Both the position numbers and the translations under genes were made by a program. From Bosea vestrisii (GTDB lineage: Bacteria; Pseudomonadota; Alphaproteobacteria; Rhizobiales; Beijerinckiaceae), in the NCBI RefSeq assembly GCF_030144325.1, contig NZ_CP126308.1, positions 308,255-372,254 on the forward strand: 64,000 nucleotides of DNA, written 5' to 3'. Shown here piece by piece: positions 1 to 8,771 of the stretch (position 1 is the stretch's first letter; each line of letters opens with the position of its first letter). The notes under the pieces were generated by a model. It saw only the letters and a program-made list of their open reading frames with translations, had not been told where the DNA came from and made no database searches.

Positions 1-1677
1 GCATCGCCTGACGACACGCGCTTTGGAGCGATGATCTCGATCCGCGAATACCCCGCCCAGACCGGCCCGGGATCGTTCGACAACCTGCTGCGCGTGCCGC
101 ACGAGTTCATCGCCACCCAGAGTTTCGCCATCGTCGATCGGCCGGAAGCCGCCAAACAGATCGACCGGGTGTCGCGCCAGGTCGATATGTCCGACGAAGC
201 CGGCTCGATCGTCGCCGAGCAACTCGACGAGGCGAGGGACGACCTCCTCGCGTCCGAGGCGATCTATGGCGAGCATCATATGACCGTGATGTGCCTTGGC
301 CGCGGCATGGCCGAGGTCGGCGCCACGGTGACGGCGGTGGGTGCGGCGCTCACCGACCGTTCGGTGATTTGGACCCGCGAGGACCTCAACTGCGAGCCAG
401 CCTTCTGGGCGCAGCTCCCGGGAAACTTCCCCTATATCGCGCGCAAATCGATCATCTCGTCGAAGAACTTTGCCGGCTTTGTCTCGCTGCATAATTATCC
501 CAGCGGTCGGCCCGACAACAATCACTGGGGCCCGGCGATCTCGGTGTTCGAGACGACCTCGCAGACCGCCTATTACTACAACCACCACATCCGCGATCTC
601 GGCAATTTCACCGTCGTCGGCCCATCCGGCTCGGGCAAGACGGTGTTCCTGTCGTTCATCTCGGCGCAGTCGCAGCGCGTCACGCCGCGACCGAAGCTGC
701 TCTTCGTCGACAAGGATCGCGGCGCCGAGATTTTTATCCGAGCGCTGGGCGGCCAGTACGAGGTGCTGACGCCAGGCGAGCCGACCGGCTTCAATCCGCT
801 GTCGCTACCCGACACCGCGCCCAACCGCGAATTCCTGTTCCAGCTCTTCGCCTTCATGCTCCGCCCGGCCAATGGCGGGGCGCTCAGCGCCTCGGAAGAA
901 CAGGTCATCCGCAACGCGATCGGCTCGGCGCTGGCGGGAGGTCGTGACGGTCGGACGCTGCAGGCCTTCTCGACTCTGCTGCGCGGTCGCATCCGCGCAG
1001 GGGAGGGCGATTTGCTGGCGCGTCTGGAAAGCTGGATGCGGCCCGATCAGCGAGGCTGGCTTTTCAACAACGAGCAGGACCAGTTTTCGCTCTCGTGCAT
1101 TTTTGGCTTCGACATGACGCGGGTGCTCGACGACCCGGTCATCCGCACCGCCGCGCTGATGTACATCTTCCACCGCACCGAGGAATTGCTAACCGGCGAT
1201 CCAGTGATGATCTTCCTCGATGAGGGCTGGCGGCTGCTCGATGACGAGGTCTTCGCCTTTTTTATCAAGGACAAGCTCAAGACCATCCGGAAGCAAAACG
1301 GCATCATCGGCTTCGGCACGCAATCAGCCGCCGACATCGTCCGCTCCAAATCCGCCAACACGCTGATCGAGCAAACCGCAACCAACATCTTCTTCCCGAA
1401 TCCGAAAGCCGATGACGAGAGCTACGCCCAGGCTTTTCGACTGTCGGAGCGCGAGGTCGCATGGATTCGCAACACGGTCCCGGAAAGCCGCTCGTTCCTG
1501 ATCAAGCATGGCCGCGACAGCGTCATCGCCAAACTGAACCTCGCCGGCATGCCCGATCTGATCAAGGTGCTGTCGGGCCGCACCGAGACCGTCGCCGAAC
1601 TGGCGGCATTGCGCGCCCGCGTCGGCGACGATCCTGCCGATTGGCTGCCGATCTTCATGGGAAGGAGCGACGCATGA
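1..1677 (+). CDS. virB4: VirB4 type IV secretion ATPase, 5' end outside window
   Basis: This is the VirB4 ATPase of a type IV secretion system, which powers pilus assembly and substrate transfer at the inner membrane. The frame is open to base 1, so the N-terminus lies outside the window; the ATG at 31 is probably internal. The Walker A motif (GPSGSGKT) is encoded at about 619-642 and the Walker B motif (IFLDEGW) at about 1210-1230, with the usual long spacing between them. The C-terminal sequence around EQTATNIFFPNPKA is typical of VirB4/TrbE proteins. The stop overlaps the next start (ATGA at 1674-1677), showing translational coupling to the rest of the operon. Identity is clear from the motifs and from the virB5-virB11 genes downstream. 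Confidence 0.95.
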   Translation, partial: ASPDDTRFGAMISIREYPAQTGPGSFDNLLRVPHEFIATQSFAIVDRPEAAKQIDRVSRQVDMSDEAGSIVAEQLDEARDDLLASEAIYGEHHMTVMCLGRGMAEVGATVTAVGAALTDRSVIWTREDLNCEPAFWAQLPGNFPYIARKSIISSKNFAGFVSLHNYPSGRPDNNHWGPAISVFETTSQTAYYYNHHIRDLGNFTVVGPSGSGKTVFLSFISAQSQRVTPRPKLLFVDKDRGAEIFIRALGGQYEVLTPGEPTGFNPLSLPDTAPNREFLFQLFAFMLRPANGGALSASEEQVIRNAIGSALAGGRDGRTLQAFSTLLRGRIRAGEGDLLARLESWMRPDQRGWLFNNEQDQFSLSCIFGFDMTRVLDDPVIRTAALMYIFHRTEELLTGDPVMIFLDEGWRLLDDEVFAFFIKDKLKTIRKQNGIIGFGTQSAADIVRSKSANTLIEQTATNIFFPNPKADDESYAQAFRLSEREVAWIRNTVPESRSFLIKHGRDSVIAKLNLAGMPDLIKVLSGRTETVAELAALRARVGDDPADWLPIFMGRSDA

Positions 1678-2600
1678 GCGGGATCATCAGACCATGCCTG
1701 ATCGTCTTCAGTCTGTTGGGCATCGCGCCTGCCTACGCCGCGATTCCGACCAACGATGCAAAACAGCTCGATGAGAAAGCTGCGACCTCGGGCACGACCA
1801 TCAAGCTCGTCCCGATCACGACGCAACGAAAGACCGCCAATGACGGCGTCAAATGCGCCGTCACCACCGGGAAAAAGGCCGAGGTCAAGGATCCGGCGAG
1901 CAAGGCCCAGGCTGGCGCCGGCGCCAAGACGATTCAAGCTTATGCCCCCGCGATGCCGGCGACGCCCGCGGCCGATGCCAAGGGCGGCGCGCTAGCGAGT
2001 CAAAACCATTTCAAGACGACCGGCGACATCGTCGGCGGGCTCGAAGCCAGCCGCACGAGTCTGACGAGTGCCCAAAGCGCTTTTCGACAAGCCGGGCAGG
2101 AGGTCGGCACAGCCAAGACGGCCATGGCCGCCTTCGACATGAACAGTGCGGCGCGAACCCAGAACGGCCTTGCCTGGATGGGTGCGACCAATGCCACGAA
2201 CATTTGGGTCACGGCGATCAACGCCCTCAACTTCGCACGCACCAGCGACCGTAGCCGCGGCGCCGGCGGTTTAAGGATGGGTGGTGGGCTCGCGTCGAAC
2301 GGCACAATCTGCCCGGTCGGCATGATCGGCAGCGGCACGACCGCCGATCCCTGCCGCAGCGCCTCGACCTGCTCGACGACGCCGATCGGTTCAACGCCAG
2401 ATCCAGCCTGCGTCAGTGCGCGCTTTGTCGACAGCAGCGGCAACGTCCTGTTCTACCTGGCGCAAAGCCAGGAGCAGAACGCTGGCCATATCACTGTGAG
2501 AACCGGCGCGGCTCCTTCTGGCACCGGCGTATCAGGCTCGGGACTGACAGCCAGCGAAGTGGCGGCCGCGCTTCAATCCATCACATCCCCAAACCGATAG
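1674..2600 (+). CDS. Secreted cysteine-containing protein of the T4SS operon, unknown function
   Basis: A 308-residue protein that I cannot assign to a known VirB subunit. The ATG at 1674 is preceded by AAGGAG and overlaps the virB4 stop. Residues 1-22 form a signal peptide ending in AYA, so the product should be periplasmic or exported. The middle is rich in Ala, Gln, Ser and Thr and probably helical. The C-terminal third has several Cys (ICPVG, DPCRSAS, TCST, PACVS) that could form disulfides. Its place between virB4 and virB5 in a coupled operon argues for a role in transfer, perhaps as a pilus-associated or surface factor. That role is inferred from position only. Confidence 0.75.
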   Translation: MSGIIRPCLIVFSLLGIAPAYAAIPTNDAKQLDEKAATSGTTIKLVPITTQRKTANDGVKCAVTTGKKAEVKDPASKAQAGAGAKTIQAYAPAMPATPAADAKGGALASQNHFKTTGDIVGGLEASRTSLTSAQSAFRQAGQEVGTAKTAMAAFDMNSAARTQNGLAWMGATNATNIWVTAINALNFARTSDRSRGAGGLRMGGGLASNGTICPVGMIGSGTTADPCRSASTCSTTPIGSTPDPACVSARFVDSSGNVLFYLAQSQEQNAGHITVRTGAAPSGTGVSGSGLTASEVAAALQSITSPNR

Positions 2601-2609
2601 GAGATTGTC

Positions 2610-3320
2610 ATGCGGATCGCAGTTCTTGCGAGCATCGTCATCCTCGGCCCGAACCTGTGCCATGCCCAGGGGGTGCCGGTCATCGACAATGCGAACCTCG
2701 CCAAGGCGCAGGAGATCGCGACTCACACCCAGCAGATCCTGCAGGCCGATCGCGATATACTGCAGTTCACCAAGAAGACGCTGGAGGCTGTCACAGGCGA
2801 CAAGACGTCGGACGCTCAGGGCAGTCTCGCGCAGATGGCGCTGGGCGGTGGATTCTCCATGGCGAAAGCGCCTTCGCTGGGCTCAGTGATTTCGGGCGGT
2901 GCGCTCTCTTTCACCGGCATGGGCTCGACCTCTCAGAACATCGTCTCCGGGCTGATCAACGGCCTGCAATTGGTGAAGACGATCACCGGCCTGACAGGCG
3001 GCCAATCGCATCCATCGGACAAGGCCTATTCCAATGCGGTCAATGTCGCGGCGACGCTGTCGGGACTGATCGACTCGACCCAAGGCGCGATTCAGACGCG
3101 CTCGAGCGCCTTCGTCCAGGGCGGTCAGCAGATCGGCCAGGCCAAGGATCTGAAGGGCAGCGTCGATCAGAACACGCAAATCCAGGTCCAGACCGGGCAA
3201 ACGATCAACGAACTCACCGGCGTCGTGAACAACGCAGCCGCCGCGGCAAACCAGCAAAACCTCGATCGGATCGCGTCGGAATCGGCTGCCGCCCGCGCCA
3301 TGGTTTTTTCGCAGCGCTGA
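2610..3320 (+). CDS. virB5: VirB5-like minor pilin/adhesin
   Basis: This is a 236-residue VirB5/TraC-type protein, the minor component at the pilus tip that contacts recipient cells. A signal peptide ends near CHAQG (residues 18-22). The mature start, VPVIDNANLAKAQEIA, followed by a Gln-rich helical segment, is typical of the family. The C-terminal half is helical and Gln/Asn rich, with a second block resembling the first. An AGGAG element lies about 7 bases before the ATG. It sits two genes after virB4, the expected order. The family diverges quickly, so the call rests on N-terminal pattern, length, export signal and context. Confidence 0.85.
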   Translation: MRIAVLASIVILGPNLCHAQGVPVIDNANLAKAQEIATHTQQILQADRDILQFTKKTLEAVTGDKTSDAQGSLAQMALGGGFSMAKAPSLGSVISGGALSFTGMGSTSQNIVSGLINGLQLVKTITGLTGGQSHPSDKAYSNAVNVAATLSGLIDSTQGAIQTRSSAFVQGGQQIGQAKDLKGSVDQNTQIQVQTGQTINELTGVVNNAAAAANQQNLDRIASESAAARAMVFSQR

Positions 3321-3334
3321 GGGGAAACGTCACC

Positions 3335-3526
3335 ATGCTCGGTCGCGGACCCGTCTTCTATTTTGTCGTAGCATCGAGCCTGGCGGTTGCCGTGCTGGCC
3401 TGCATCGTCACCATCGGTCGGCTGGTCATGCCGCAGGAGCCCGTTGCCCAGGTCGCGCCGCAGGCCGATGCCGAGGCAGCTTCTCGCGCCATGACGTTTT
3501 CGTCCCCGAAGGATCCTTCGCGATGA
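3335..3526 (+). CDS. Small single-pass membrane protein in T4SS operon
   Basis: This 63-residue protein starts at an ATG preceded by GAGGGG and ends overlapping the next ATG (3523-3526), so it is very likely translated. Residues 7-30 form one hydrophobic membrane segment, followed by a short Ala/Gln/Pro-rich tail. Small membrane proteins often lie between virB5 and virB6 in conjugation operons, some acting in entry exclusion. Nothing in the sequence identifies this one. Confidence 0.65.
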   Translation: MLGRGPVFYFVVASSLAVAVLACIVTIGRLVMPQEPVAQVAPQADAEAASRAMTFSSPKDPSR

Positions 3527-3714
3527 AGCGGCATCTCGCGATCATCCTGGGCGCAATCACGCTCGGGCTCATGCTCTCGGCCTGCGCCTACAAGCCGCTG
3601 AAGGCGCCGTGCGGCCCTGACGAAAGCGGTCAGCCTTTAGCCTACGCCGCGACACCCTCCTTGCCAGAGCCGTTCGCATCAATCGACCCCTGCGGTCCGA
3701 TGCAGCCGATCTGA
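3523..3714 (+). CDS. Small lipoprotein, VirB7- or Eex-like
   Basis: A 63-residue lipoprotein precursor. Hydrophobic residues 5-20 lead to the lipobox LMLSAC with the lipidated Cys at 21; the mature part is about 43 residues and has two more Cys (PCGPDES and PCGPMQ). VirB7 is a lipoprotein of this size that joins VirB9 in the outer-membrane core complex, but it is normally encoded between virB6 and virB8, where there is no space here because those genes overlap. Entry-exclusion (Eex) lipoproteins of IncN/IncW plasmids sit between virB5 and virB6, as this gene does. Both readings fit; I favour the VirB7 role slightly because no other candidate is present. Confidence 0.7.
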   Translation: MKRHLAIILGAITLGLMLSACAYKPLKAPCGPDESGQPLAYAATPSLPEPFASIDPCGPMQPI

Positions 3715-3723
3715 GCCGCCGGC

Positions 3724-4851
3724 ATGGGCAATTTCTCCATCACCACGCTGCTGTCGCAGGTCGATCAGATCGGCCAGAACTATGTCTCGACCGCCTATCA
3801 GGCGCTCTCGAACGCGGTGACGCAGGGCGGCGCGACCAGCGTCGCAGGCCTCCTGCTGACGCTCTACGTCATCCTGTGGGGTGTCGGCATCTGGCAGGGC
3901 ACGGCGACGGGCGGTCCGGCCGACCATGCTTTTCGACTGTTTCGCGCCTTCCTGATCTACGCCATGGCGACGAGCTGGAGCGACTTTCAGACGCTGGCCT
4001 ATCGGCTGATGAACGACGGTCCGTCCGCAATCGGCAATGCTCTGCTCAGCGCTGTGACCTCGGCCAACAGCACGGGCCTGTCCGCCAATCTGACCTCGGT
4101 CAACGGCGTCCAGAACGCGTTGCAGAACATGTGGAACACCACGAACAACGCGACCGAAGCCTTCCTGCAGAATGCCGGCATCACCAACTGGGGCCCCTAC
4201 ATTTTTGCCGCCGTCTTTTATGTCGTGATGGCGATCCTGATCGGATTCGCGCTCTTCCTGATCGTGCTCTCAAAACTGTTCATGTGGCTGCTGCTCGCGC
4301 TGGCGCCGATCTTCATCCTGCTCCTGTTCTTCGGCGTCACCAGCCGCTTCTTCAGCGGCTGGATGAGCGCGCTGGTGCAGTATTTCGTGGTGCAGGTGTT
4401 GGTCTATGCGTTTCTGGCCTTTTACGTCTCGCTGATCCAGCAATCGGTCGATGCGCTGAATGGCGTCGCAGCCTCCCGGAATGCGACCTGGGCGACGATC
4501 GGACCCGTCGTGCTGCTCGCGATTATCGGCATCCTGCTGCTCGCCCAGATCAACAACGTCGCGGCCGCGATCGCCGGCGGTTTCCCGATTGGAGCACCGC
4601 GCATTGGCGCGTTCTACGCCAACGCGACCGGCTACCGAGCGACGCGCGCAGCCTATGCCCTAGGCGCAGCTATCCGTAACCCGTTCAACCCCGGATCGCT
4701 CTCGCGGCGCGAAGAACTCTCGGCCAGTCAGCGCGCCCGCGTCGGCTTGCGCTCGAACCAATGGGCGCAATCGCCTGAATTCCAACGCCTGGCCGCGCAG
4801 ATCAGCAACCCAGAGACCGGTGCTCGGCCGAGCACGAGGGCGAACTCATGA
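3724..4851 (+). CDS. virB6: VirB6 inner-membrane channel protein
   Basis: This 375-residue polytopic membrane protein is VirB6/TrbL-like, part of the inner-membrane channel. Hydrophobic segments occur near residues 40-60, 75-90, 155-210 (several, including a long stretch before the conserved FFGVTSRFFSGW region), 215-240 and 260-290. The soluble loop between about 95 and 150 is Asn/Thr/Ser rich, as expected for the periplasmic loop. The C-terminal 85 residues are hydrophilic. The stop overlaps the start of virB8 by four bases, leaving no room for the usual virB7. Confidence 0.9.
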   Translation: MGNFSITTLLSQVDQIGQNYVSTAYQALSNAVTQGGATSVAGLLLTLYVILWGVGIWQGTATGGPADHAFRLFRAFLIYAMATSWSDFQTLAYRLMNDGPSAIGNALLSAVTSANSTGLSANLTSVNGVQNALQNMWNTTNNATEAFLQNAGITNWGPYIFAAVFYVVMAILIGFALFLIVLSKLFMWLLLALAPIFILLLFFGVTSRFFSGWMSALVQYFVVQVLVYAFLAFYVSLIQQSVDALNGVAASRNATWATIGPVVLLAIIGILLLAQINNVAAAIAGGFPIGAPRIGAFYANATGYRATRAAYALGAAIRNPFNPGSLSRREELSASQRARVGLRSNQWAQSPEFQRLAAQISNPETGARPSTRANS

Positions 4852-5570
4852 GCGACGCGACCTCCACCGAACCCGCAGTGAAGCTCGATCCTCGTTATTT
4901 CGCCGATGGCGTCACTTGGGAGCATGATCTTGCGCGCCGAAACCGCAATTCCCGCGCGATCGCCTGGATCGTCGCGACGATCATGACCATCGTCGCGCTG
5001 GCCTCCCTCGGCACGCTCGCCTTGCTCGTGCCGTTGAAGACCTACGAGCCCTATATGGTGGTCGTCGACAAGACGACGGGCTTTGTCGAGGTCAAGCGGC
5101 CGATGGCTGAGGGGCCACTGAGCCAAGACGAGGCTGTCACGACCTTCAACGTCGTGCGCTACATCAAGGCGCGCGAGACCTATGATCCCAAGGCGCTCAA
5201 GGACAACTTTGACCTCGCGCAATTGCTGGCGACTGGCGAAGCCGCGCGTGAGCTCACCGAGATTTATTCGCCGGCCAATCCGCAAAACCCCGTCAGGCTG
5301 CTCGGGGCCAACACGGTTATCTCTGTCGCGATCAAATCGGTGTCCTTTCCGAACAATCGCACCGCACTGGTGCGCTTTTCGACCGAGGAGAAGTCGGCAA
5401 CCTCGATCACCACCCGCAACTGGGTCTCGCTGCTGCGCTTCCGCTACACGGCCTCGCCGATGCGCAACGAGTACCGTTTCGACAATCCCCTCGGTTTCCA
5501 GACGCTAGAATATCGCCGCGATCAGGAAACCGCACCGTCGCCCGGAACCGTCGGATCGCCCCGATCATGA
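4848..5570 (+). CDS. virB8: VirB8 periplasmic assembly factor
   Basis: VirB8 is a bitopic inner-membrane protein that nucleates assembly of the T4SS. The 240-residue product has a short cytoplasmic N-terminus, one membrane segment near residues 40-63, and a periplasmic domain. The domain begins with the typical segment around PYMVVVDKTTG and contains the conserved YDPKALKDNF-like helix and a C-terminal RNPLGFQ-like region (here DNPLGFQTLEYR). Start and stop each overlap a neighbour by four bases. Confidence 0.93.
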   Translation: MSDATSTEPAVKLDPRYFADGVTWEHDLARRNRNSRAIAWIVATIMTIVALASLGTLALLVPLKTYEPYMVVVDKTTGFVEVKRPMAEGPLSQDEAVTTFNVVRYIKARETYDPKALKDNFDLAQLLATGEAARELTEIYSPANPQNPVRLLGANTVISVAIKSVSFPNNRTALVRFSTEEKSATSITTRNWVSLLRFRYTASPMRNEYRFDNPLGFQTLEYRRDQETAPSPGTVGSPRS

Positions 5571-6376
5571 TGGACGTCCGTTTGATCTCGCGTGGCCTCC
5601 TCGCGGCGGCGTGGCTCTCGGCCTCGCACGCGCCGGTCTGGTCCGAGGCGGTGCCGGCGCCGGGCCGGACCGATCCACGCATTCGCGACATCGTCTACAA
5701 CCGCGACAACGTCACGGCGATCGACGCGACCTATGGCACTTCGACCATGATCGTCTTCCAGGACAGCGAGAAGATCGAGACGCTGGCGATCGGCGATTCG
5801 ATCGCCTGGAAGGTCGAGCCCAACCGCAAGGGCAACATCATCTTCCTGAAGCCGGTCGAGAAGAACGCGCAGTCCAACCTCAACATCGTCACCGACAAGC
5901 GGGTCTATTCCTTCGTGCTGCGCTCGAACGAGCGGCCGCCGAAAGGCCAGCTCTACACCGTCCGGTTCCGCTTTCCCGACGACGAGGCCGATGCGCGCTT
6001 GCTCTCCGTCGCAAAGGAGCGCGCCGCCAACCCAAACCTCAAGGATCTCAACATCGCCAATGCCAACAGCGACTATGCCTATAAGGGCTCATCGGTGAAC
6101 AAGCCGCTGGCTGTCTTCGACGACGGCACAAAGACCTGGTTCCGGTTCGAGGGCGAGACGCCGGCGATCTACAGCGTCGATGGCGAGCGCAACGAGGCCT
6201 TGGTCAATCATCGCAACGAGGGGCCGTTCGTCGTCGTCGACAAGGTCGCCGCGCAATGGACGCTGCGCAACGGCCAGGAATCGACCTGCCTGTTCAACCG
6301 CCGCACCAGCAATCTCCGCGAACCGACGGGCCTCGAGCCCTATGCACCGCAGCGCGTCGGCCAGGCCAAGCGCTGA
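5567..6376 (+). CDS. virB9: VirB9 outer-membrane core protein
   Basis: VirB9/TrbG/CagX family, 269 residues, a component of the ring spanning periplasm and outer membrane. The start is a tandem ATG ATG at 5567 overlapping the virB8 stop. A signal peptide occupies about residues 1-26. The N-terminal beta domain contains RDIVYNRDNVTAI and the typical FLKPVEKNAQSNLNIVTDKR block. The C-terminal domain has NSDYAYKGSS and the pattern around KTWFRFEGETPAIY, both family hallmarks. Confidence 0.93.
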   Translation: MMDVRLISRGLLAAAWLSASHAPVWSEAVPAPGRTDPRIRDIVYNRDNVTAIDATYGTSTMIVFQDSEKIETLAIGDSIAWKVEPNRKGNIIFLKPVEKNAQSNLNIVTDKRVYSFVLRSNERPPKGQLYTVRFRFPDDEADARLLSVAKERAANPNLKDLNIANANSDYAYKGSSVNKPLAVFDDGTKTWFRFEGETPAIYSVDGERNEALVNHRNEGPFVVVDKVAAQWTLRNGQESTCLFNRRTSNLREPTGLEPYAPQRVGQAKR

Positions 6377-6388
6377 AGGGGAGGGGAG

Positions 6389-7753
6389 ATGCCAAGACCA
6401 GAAGAGTATCGCTCGATCGAGCTGGAGGCTGCGGCCGCCACCGCCGTAGCGCGGTCGCCGACCGCGATCGGCAATCTCCTGAGAATTGGTGTCCCGGTTG
6501 GAGCCCTGCTCATCGCGGCCTGGATGATCTCGTCCTCGTTCCGGCAGGGTCCCAAGAATATGACCGCGCCGGACACCGAAGAGTTCCGGACGACGCAGTA
6601 TCCGGCCCCGTCTCTCGAGACGCCAAGGCCCCAGACAGGGCAGGGAACGATCGTGATCCCGCCCGCTCCGGTCACCCCCGAACCCTCGATCCCACCGCCG
6701 CCGGTCGCGCCGCCGCAGGCCCTGCCGGCGCCACCGCCGCCGGAGTTCCTTCCGCCGCCCAGCATCGCCAATGACGACGAGGCCCGTCGCCTCGCAGAAC
6801 TCGAACGCCAGCGCCTCGAGGAGGAGCGGCGCAAATGGGAGCGCCTGCGCGCGCCGCAGGTCATCACCGACGCGAGCGGCAATGCCGGCGCTCTGGCTGC
6901 AGCACCTGACGGTAGCGCCGCCCGCGCCAGCGCCGAGCAGGAAACCGATCCGAACCGGCGCTTTCTGGCTTCGGTCGCCAGCGCGGGCGTCGAAACTGCG
7001 AAGGCCACGAAGAACGATCGCATCGATGCGCTGGTCGCGCAGGGGACGACCATTCGCGGCGTGCTGGAGACCGCCGTGCAGAGCGATTTGCCGGGCATGG
7101 TGCGCGCCGTCACGGCCGAGAATGTCTGGTCGTTCGACGGCCGCCGCATCATCATTCCGGCCGGCAGTCGCCTCGTCGGGGAATACAAATCGGGCCTCGC
7201 CCAGGGCCAGACCCGCGTCTTCATCGTCTGGAGCCGTCTGCTGCGTTCGGACGGCGTCTCCGTTCAGCTCGGCTCCAACGGCGCCGACGAGCTCGGCCGC
7301 GCCGGCAACACCGGCTTCGTCGACAACCACTATCTTGAGCGCTTCGGCGCGGCGGTCGTGCTGAGCCTCGTCGGCGGCGTCTCGCAGTTCCTCAGCGGTT
7401 ACGGCCAGTCCGACAGTAACAACGGCAACGGCTCGACGATCACGACAACCGATCCCGTCACGGGCCTCACCACCACCACGCAGATCGGTGCGAGCGGCAC
7501 CAATCAGGGTCTGCAGGCGCGCCAGATTGCGGCGCAAAACGTCTCGCAGACCCTGACCAACATCGCCCAGGAGGCGCTGAAAAACTCGATCAACATTCCG
7601 CCCACGATCCATCTCGACCAAGGCACCCGCATTACCGTGTTCGTGCGGCGCGATCTCGATTTTGCTGCGCTCTATCCCGACCCGGTCAAGGAAGCGCTCA
7701 GGGAGCTTCGTCGTGAACGCAATCAGCCTGCATCGGCCCGTCTTCCTCGATAG
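6389..7753 (+). CDS. virB10: VirB10 scaffold protein
   Basis: VirB10/TrbI, 454 residues, bridges inner and outer membranes and senses ATP use by the ATPases. The start follows a strong AGGGGAGGGGAG. A single membrane segment lies near residues 29-50. A proline-rich periplasmic linker occupies about 85-130, and a coiled charged stretch follows. The C-terminal TrbI beta-barrel domain, from about residue 200, includes GTTIRGVLETAVQSDLPG, IIPAGSRLVGEY and a C-terminal ITVFVRRDLDF. The 3' end overlaps virB11 by 41 bases. Confidence 0.95.
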   Translation: MPRPEEYRSIELEAAAATAVARSPTAIGNLLRIGVPVGALLIAAWMISSSFRQGPKNMTAPDTEEFRTTQYPAPSLETPRPQTGQGTIVIPPAPVTPEPSIPPPPVAPPQALPAPPPPEFLPPPSIANDDEARRLAELERQRLEEERRKWERLRAPQVITDASGNAGALAAAPDGSAARASAEQETDPNRRFLASVASAGVETAKATKNDRIDALVAQGTTIRGVLETAVQSDLPGMVRAVTAENVWSFDGRRIIIPAGSRLVGEYKSGLAQGQTRVFIVWSRLLRSDGVSVQLGSNGADELGRAGNTGFVDNHYLERFGAAVVLSLVGGVSQFLSGYGQSDSNNGNGSTITTTDPVTGLTTTTQIGASGTNQGLQARQIAAQNVSQTLTNIAQEALKNSINIPPTIHLDQGTRITVFVRRDLDFAALYPDPVKEALRELRRERNQPASARLPR

Positions 7754-8771
7754 GGCGCTCGCTCCTTTGCGGGCCTGGCTCGATGACGATCAGGTCGTCG
7801 AGATCTGCGCCAATGGTCCCGGCGAAATCTTTGTCGAGCGTTTCGGGCAAGCCGCGATGGAGCGCTACGACCTGCCTGAGCTGACCGCGGCCGCAATCCG
7901 CCATCTCAACGAGCGCGTTGCCGGCCATTCCGGCCAGAGCGTCAATGAGGAGCATCCGCTACTCTCAGCAGCGCTCGCCACCGGCGAACGGTTTCAAGGG
8001 GTGCTGCCGCCGGCGACGACGGGTGGCGGCGCCTTTGCCATCCGCAAGCAGGTGATCAAGGAGATGGGGCTTGGCGACTATCGCAAGCTCGGTTCGTTCG
8101 ACCGGGTCAAGGTCGCGACGGCTGGCGAATTTTCGGACGTAGATCGCGAGCTCTGTGCACTTCTCGACGACGGCAAGATCGAAGACTTCATCCGGCTCGC
8201 GGTCGTCAGTCGCTATTCGATCCTGCTCGCCGGCGGCACCTCCTCGGGCAAGACCACCTTTCTGAACGCGATCCTGAAGGAGGTGCCGGCCGACGAGCGG
8301 ATCATCACCATTGAGGATACGCGTGAGGTTCGCCCGATCCAGGCCAACCATCTGGCACTCGTCGCCTCCAAGGGTGATCAGGGCGAGGCCCGCGTCACGG
8401 TCGAGACCTTGCTGCAAGCCTCGATGCGGCTGCGACCTGATCGCATCTTCCTCGGCGAGATCCGCGGGCCGGAAGCCTATTCCTTCCTGCGCGCCATCAA
8501 CACCGGCCATCCCGGCTCAATCACCACTGTCCATGCCGATAGTCCGCAGGGCGCCTTCGAGCAGCTCGCGCTGATGGTGATGCAGGCAGGGCTGGGTTTG
8601 AGGCGCGATGAGATCGTCGCCTACATCCAGTCTGTCCTGCCCATCGTCATCCAGCAGACGAAAATCGGCGGCTGGCGCGGCACGTCGGCGATCTATTTTT
8701 CGCGGATGGCGGAGTGGCAGGCGAGCCTCAAGCGGCGGGGAGGCGGCCGTGCTGCGCGTCCATCTCTATAG
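7713..8771 (+). CDS. virB11: VirB11 hexameric traffic ATPase
   Basis: VirB11 is a cytoplasmic hexameric ATPase of the T4SS. I choose the GTG at 7713 (352 residues) because AGGGAG lies about 8 bases upstream and the protein then begins where family members do; an ATG at 7662 would add a low-similarity extension inside virB10. Seen motifs are Walker A (GGTSSGKTT, about 8230-8260), the Asp box (IITIEDTREV), Walker B (RIFLGEIRGPEA) and the His box (NTGHPGSITTVHADSP). The 41-base overlap with virB10 implies coupled translation. Confidence 0.94.
   Translation: MNAISLHRPVFLDRALAPLRAWLDDDQVVEICANGPGEIFVERFGQAAMERYDLPELTAAAIRHLNERVAGHSGQSVNEEHPLLSAALATGERFQGVLPPATTGGGAFAIRKQVIKEMGLGDYRKLGSFDRVKVATAGEFSDVDRELCALLDDGKIEDFIRLAVVSRYSILLAGGTSSGKTTFLNAILKEVPADERIITIEDTREVRPIQANHLALVASKGDQGEARVTVETLLQASMRLRPDRIFLGEIRGPEAYSFLRAINTGHPGSITTVHADSPQGAFEQLALMVMQAGLGLRRDEIVAYIQSVLPIVIQQTKIGGWRGTSAIYFSRMAEWQASLKRRGGGRAARPSL

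Noticed and set aside
7662..7712. Longer VirB11 start at 7662
   Set aside because: It adds residues that are just the virB10 3' end in another frame; GTG 7713 has AGGGAG and family-like start.
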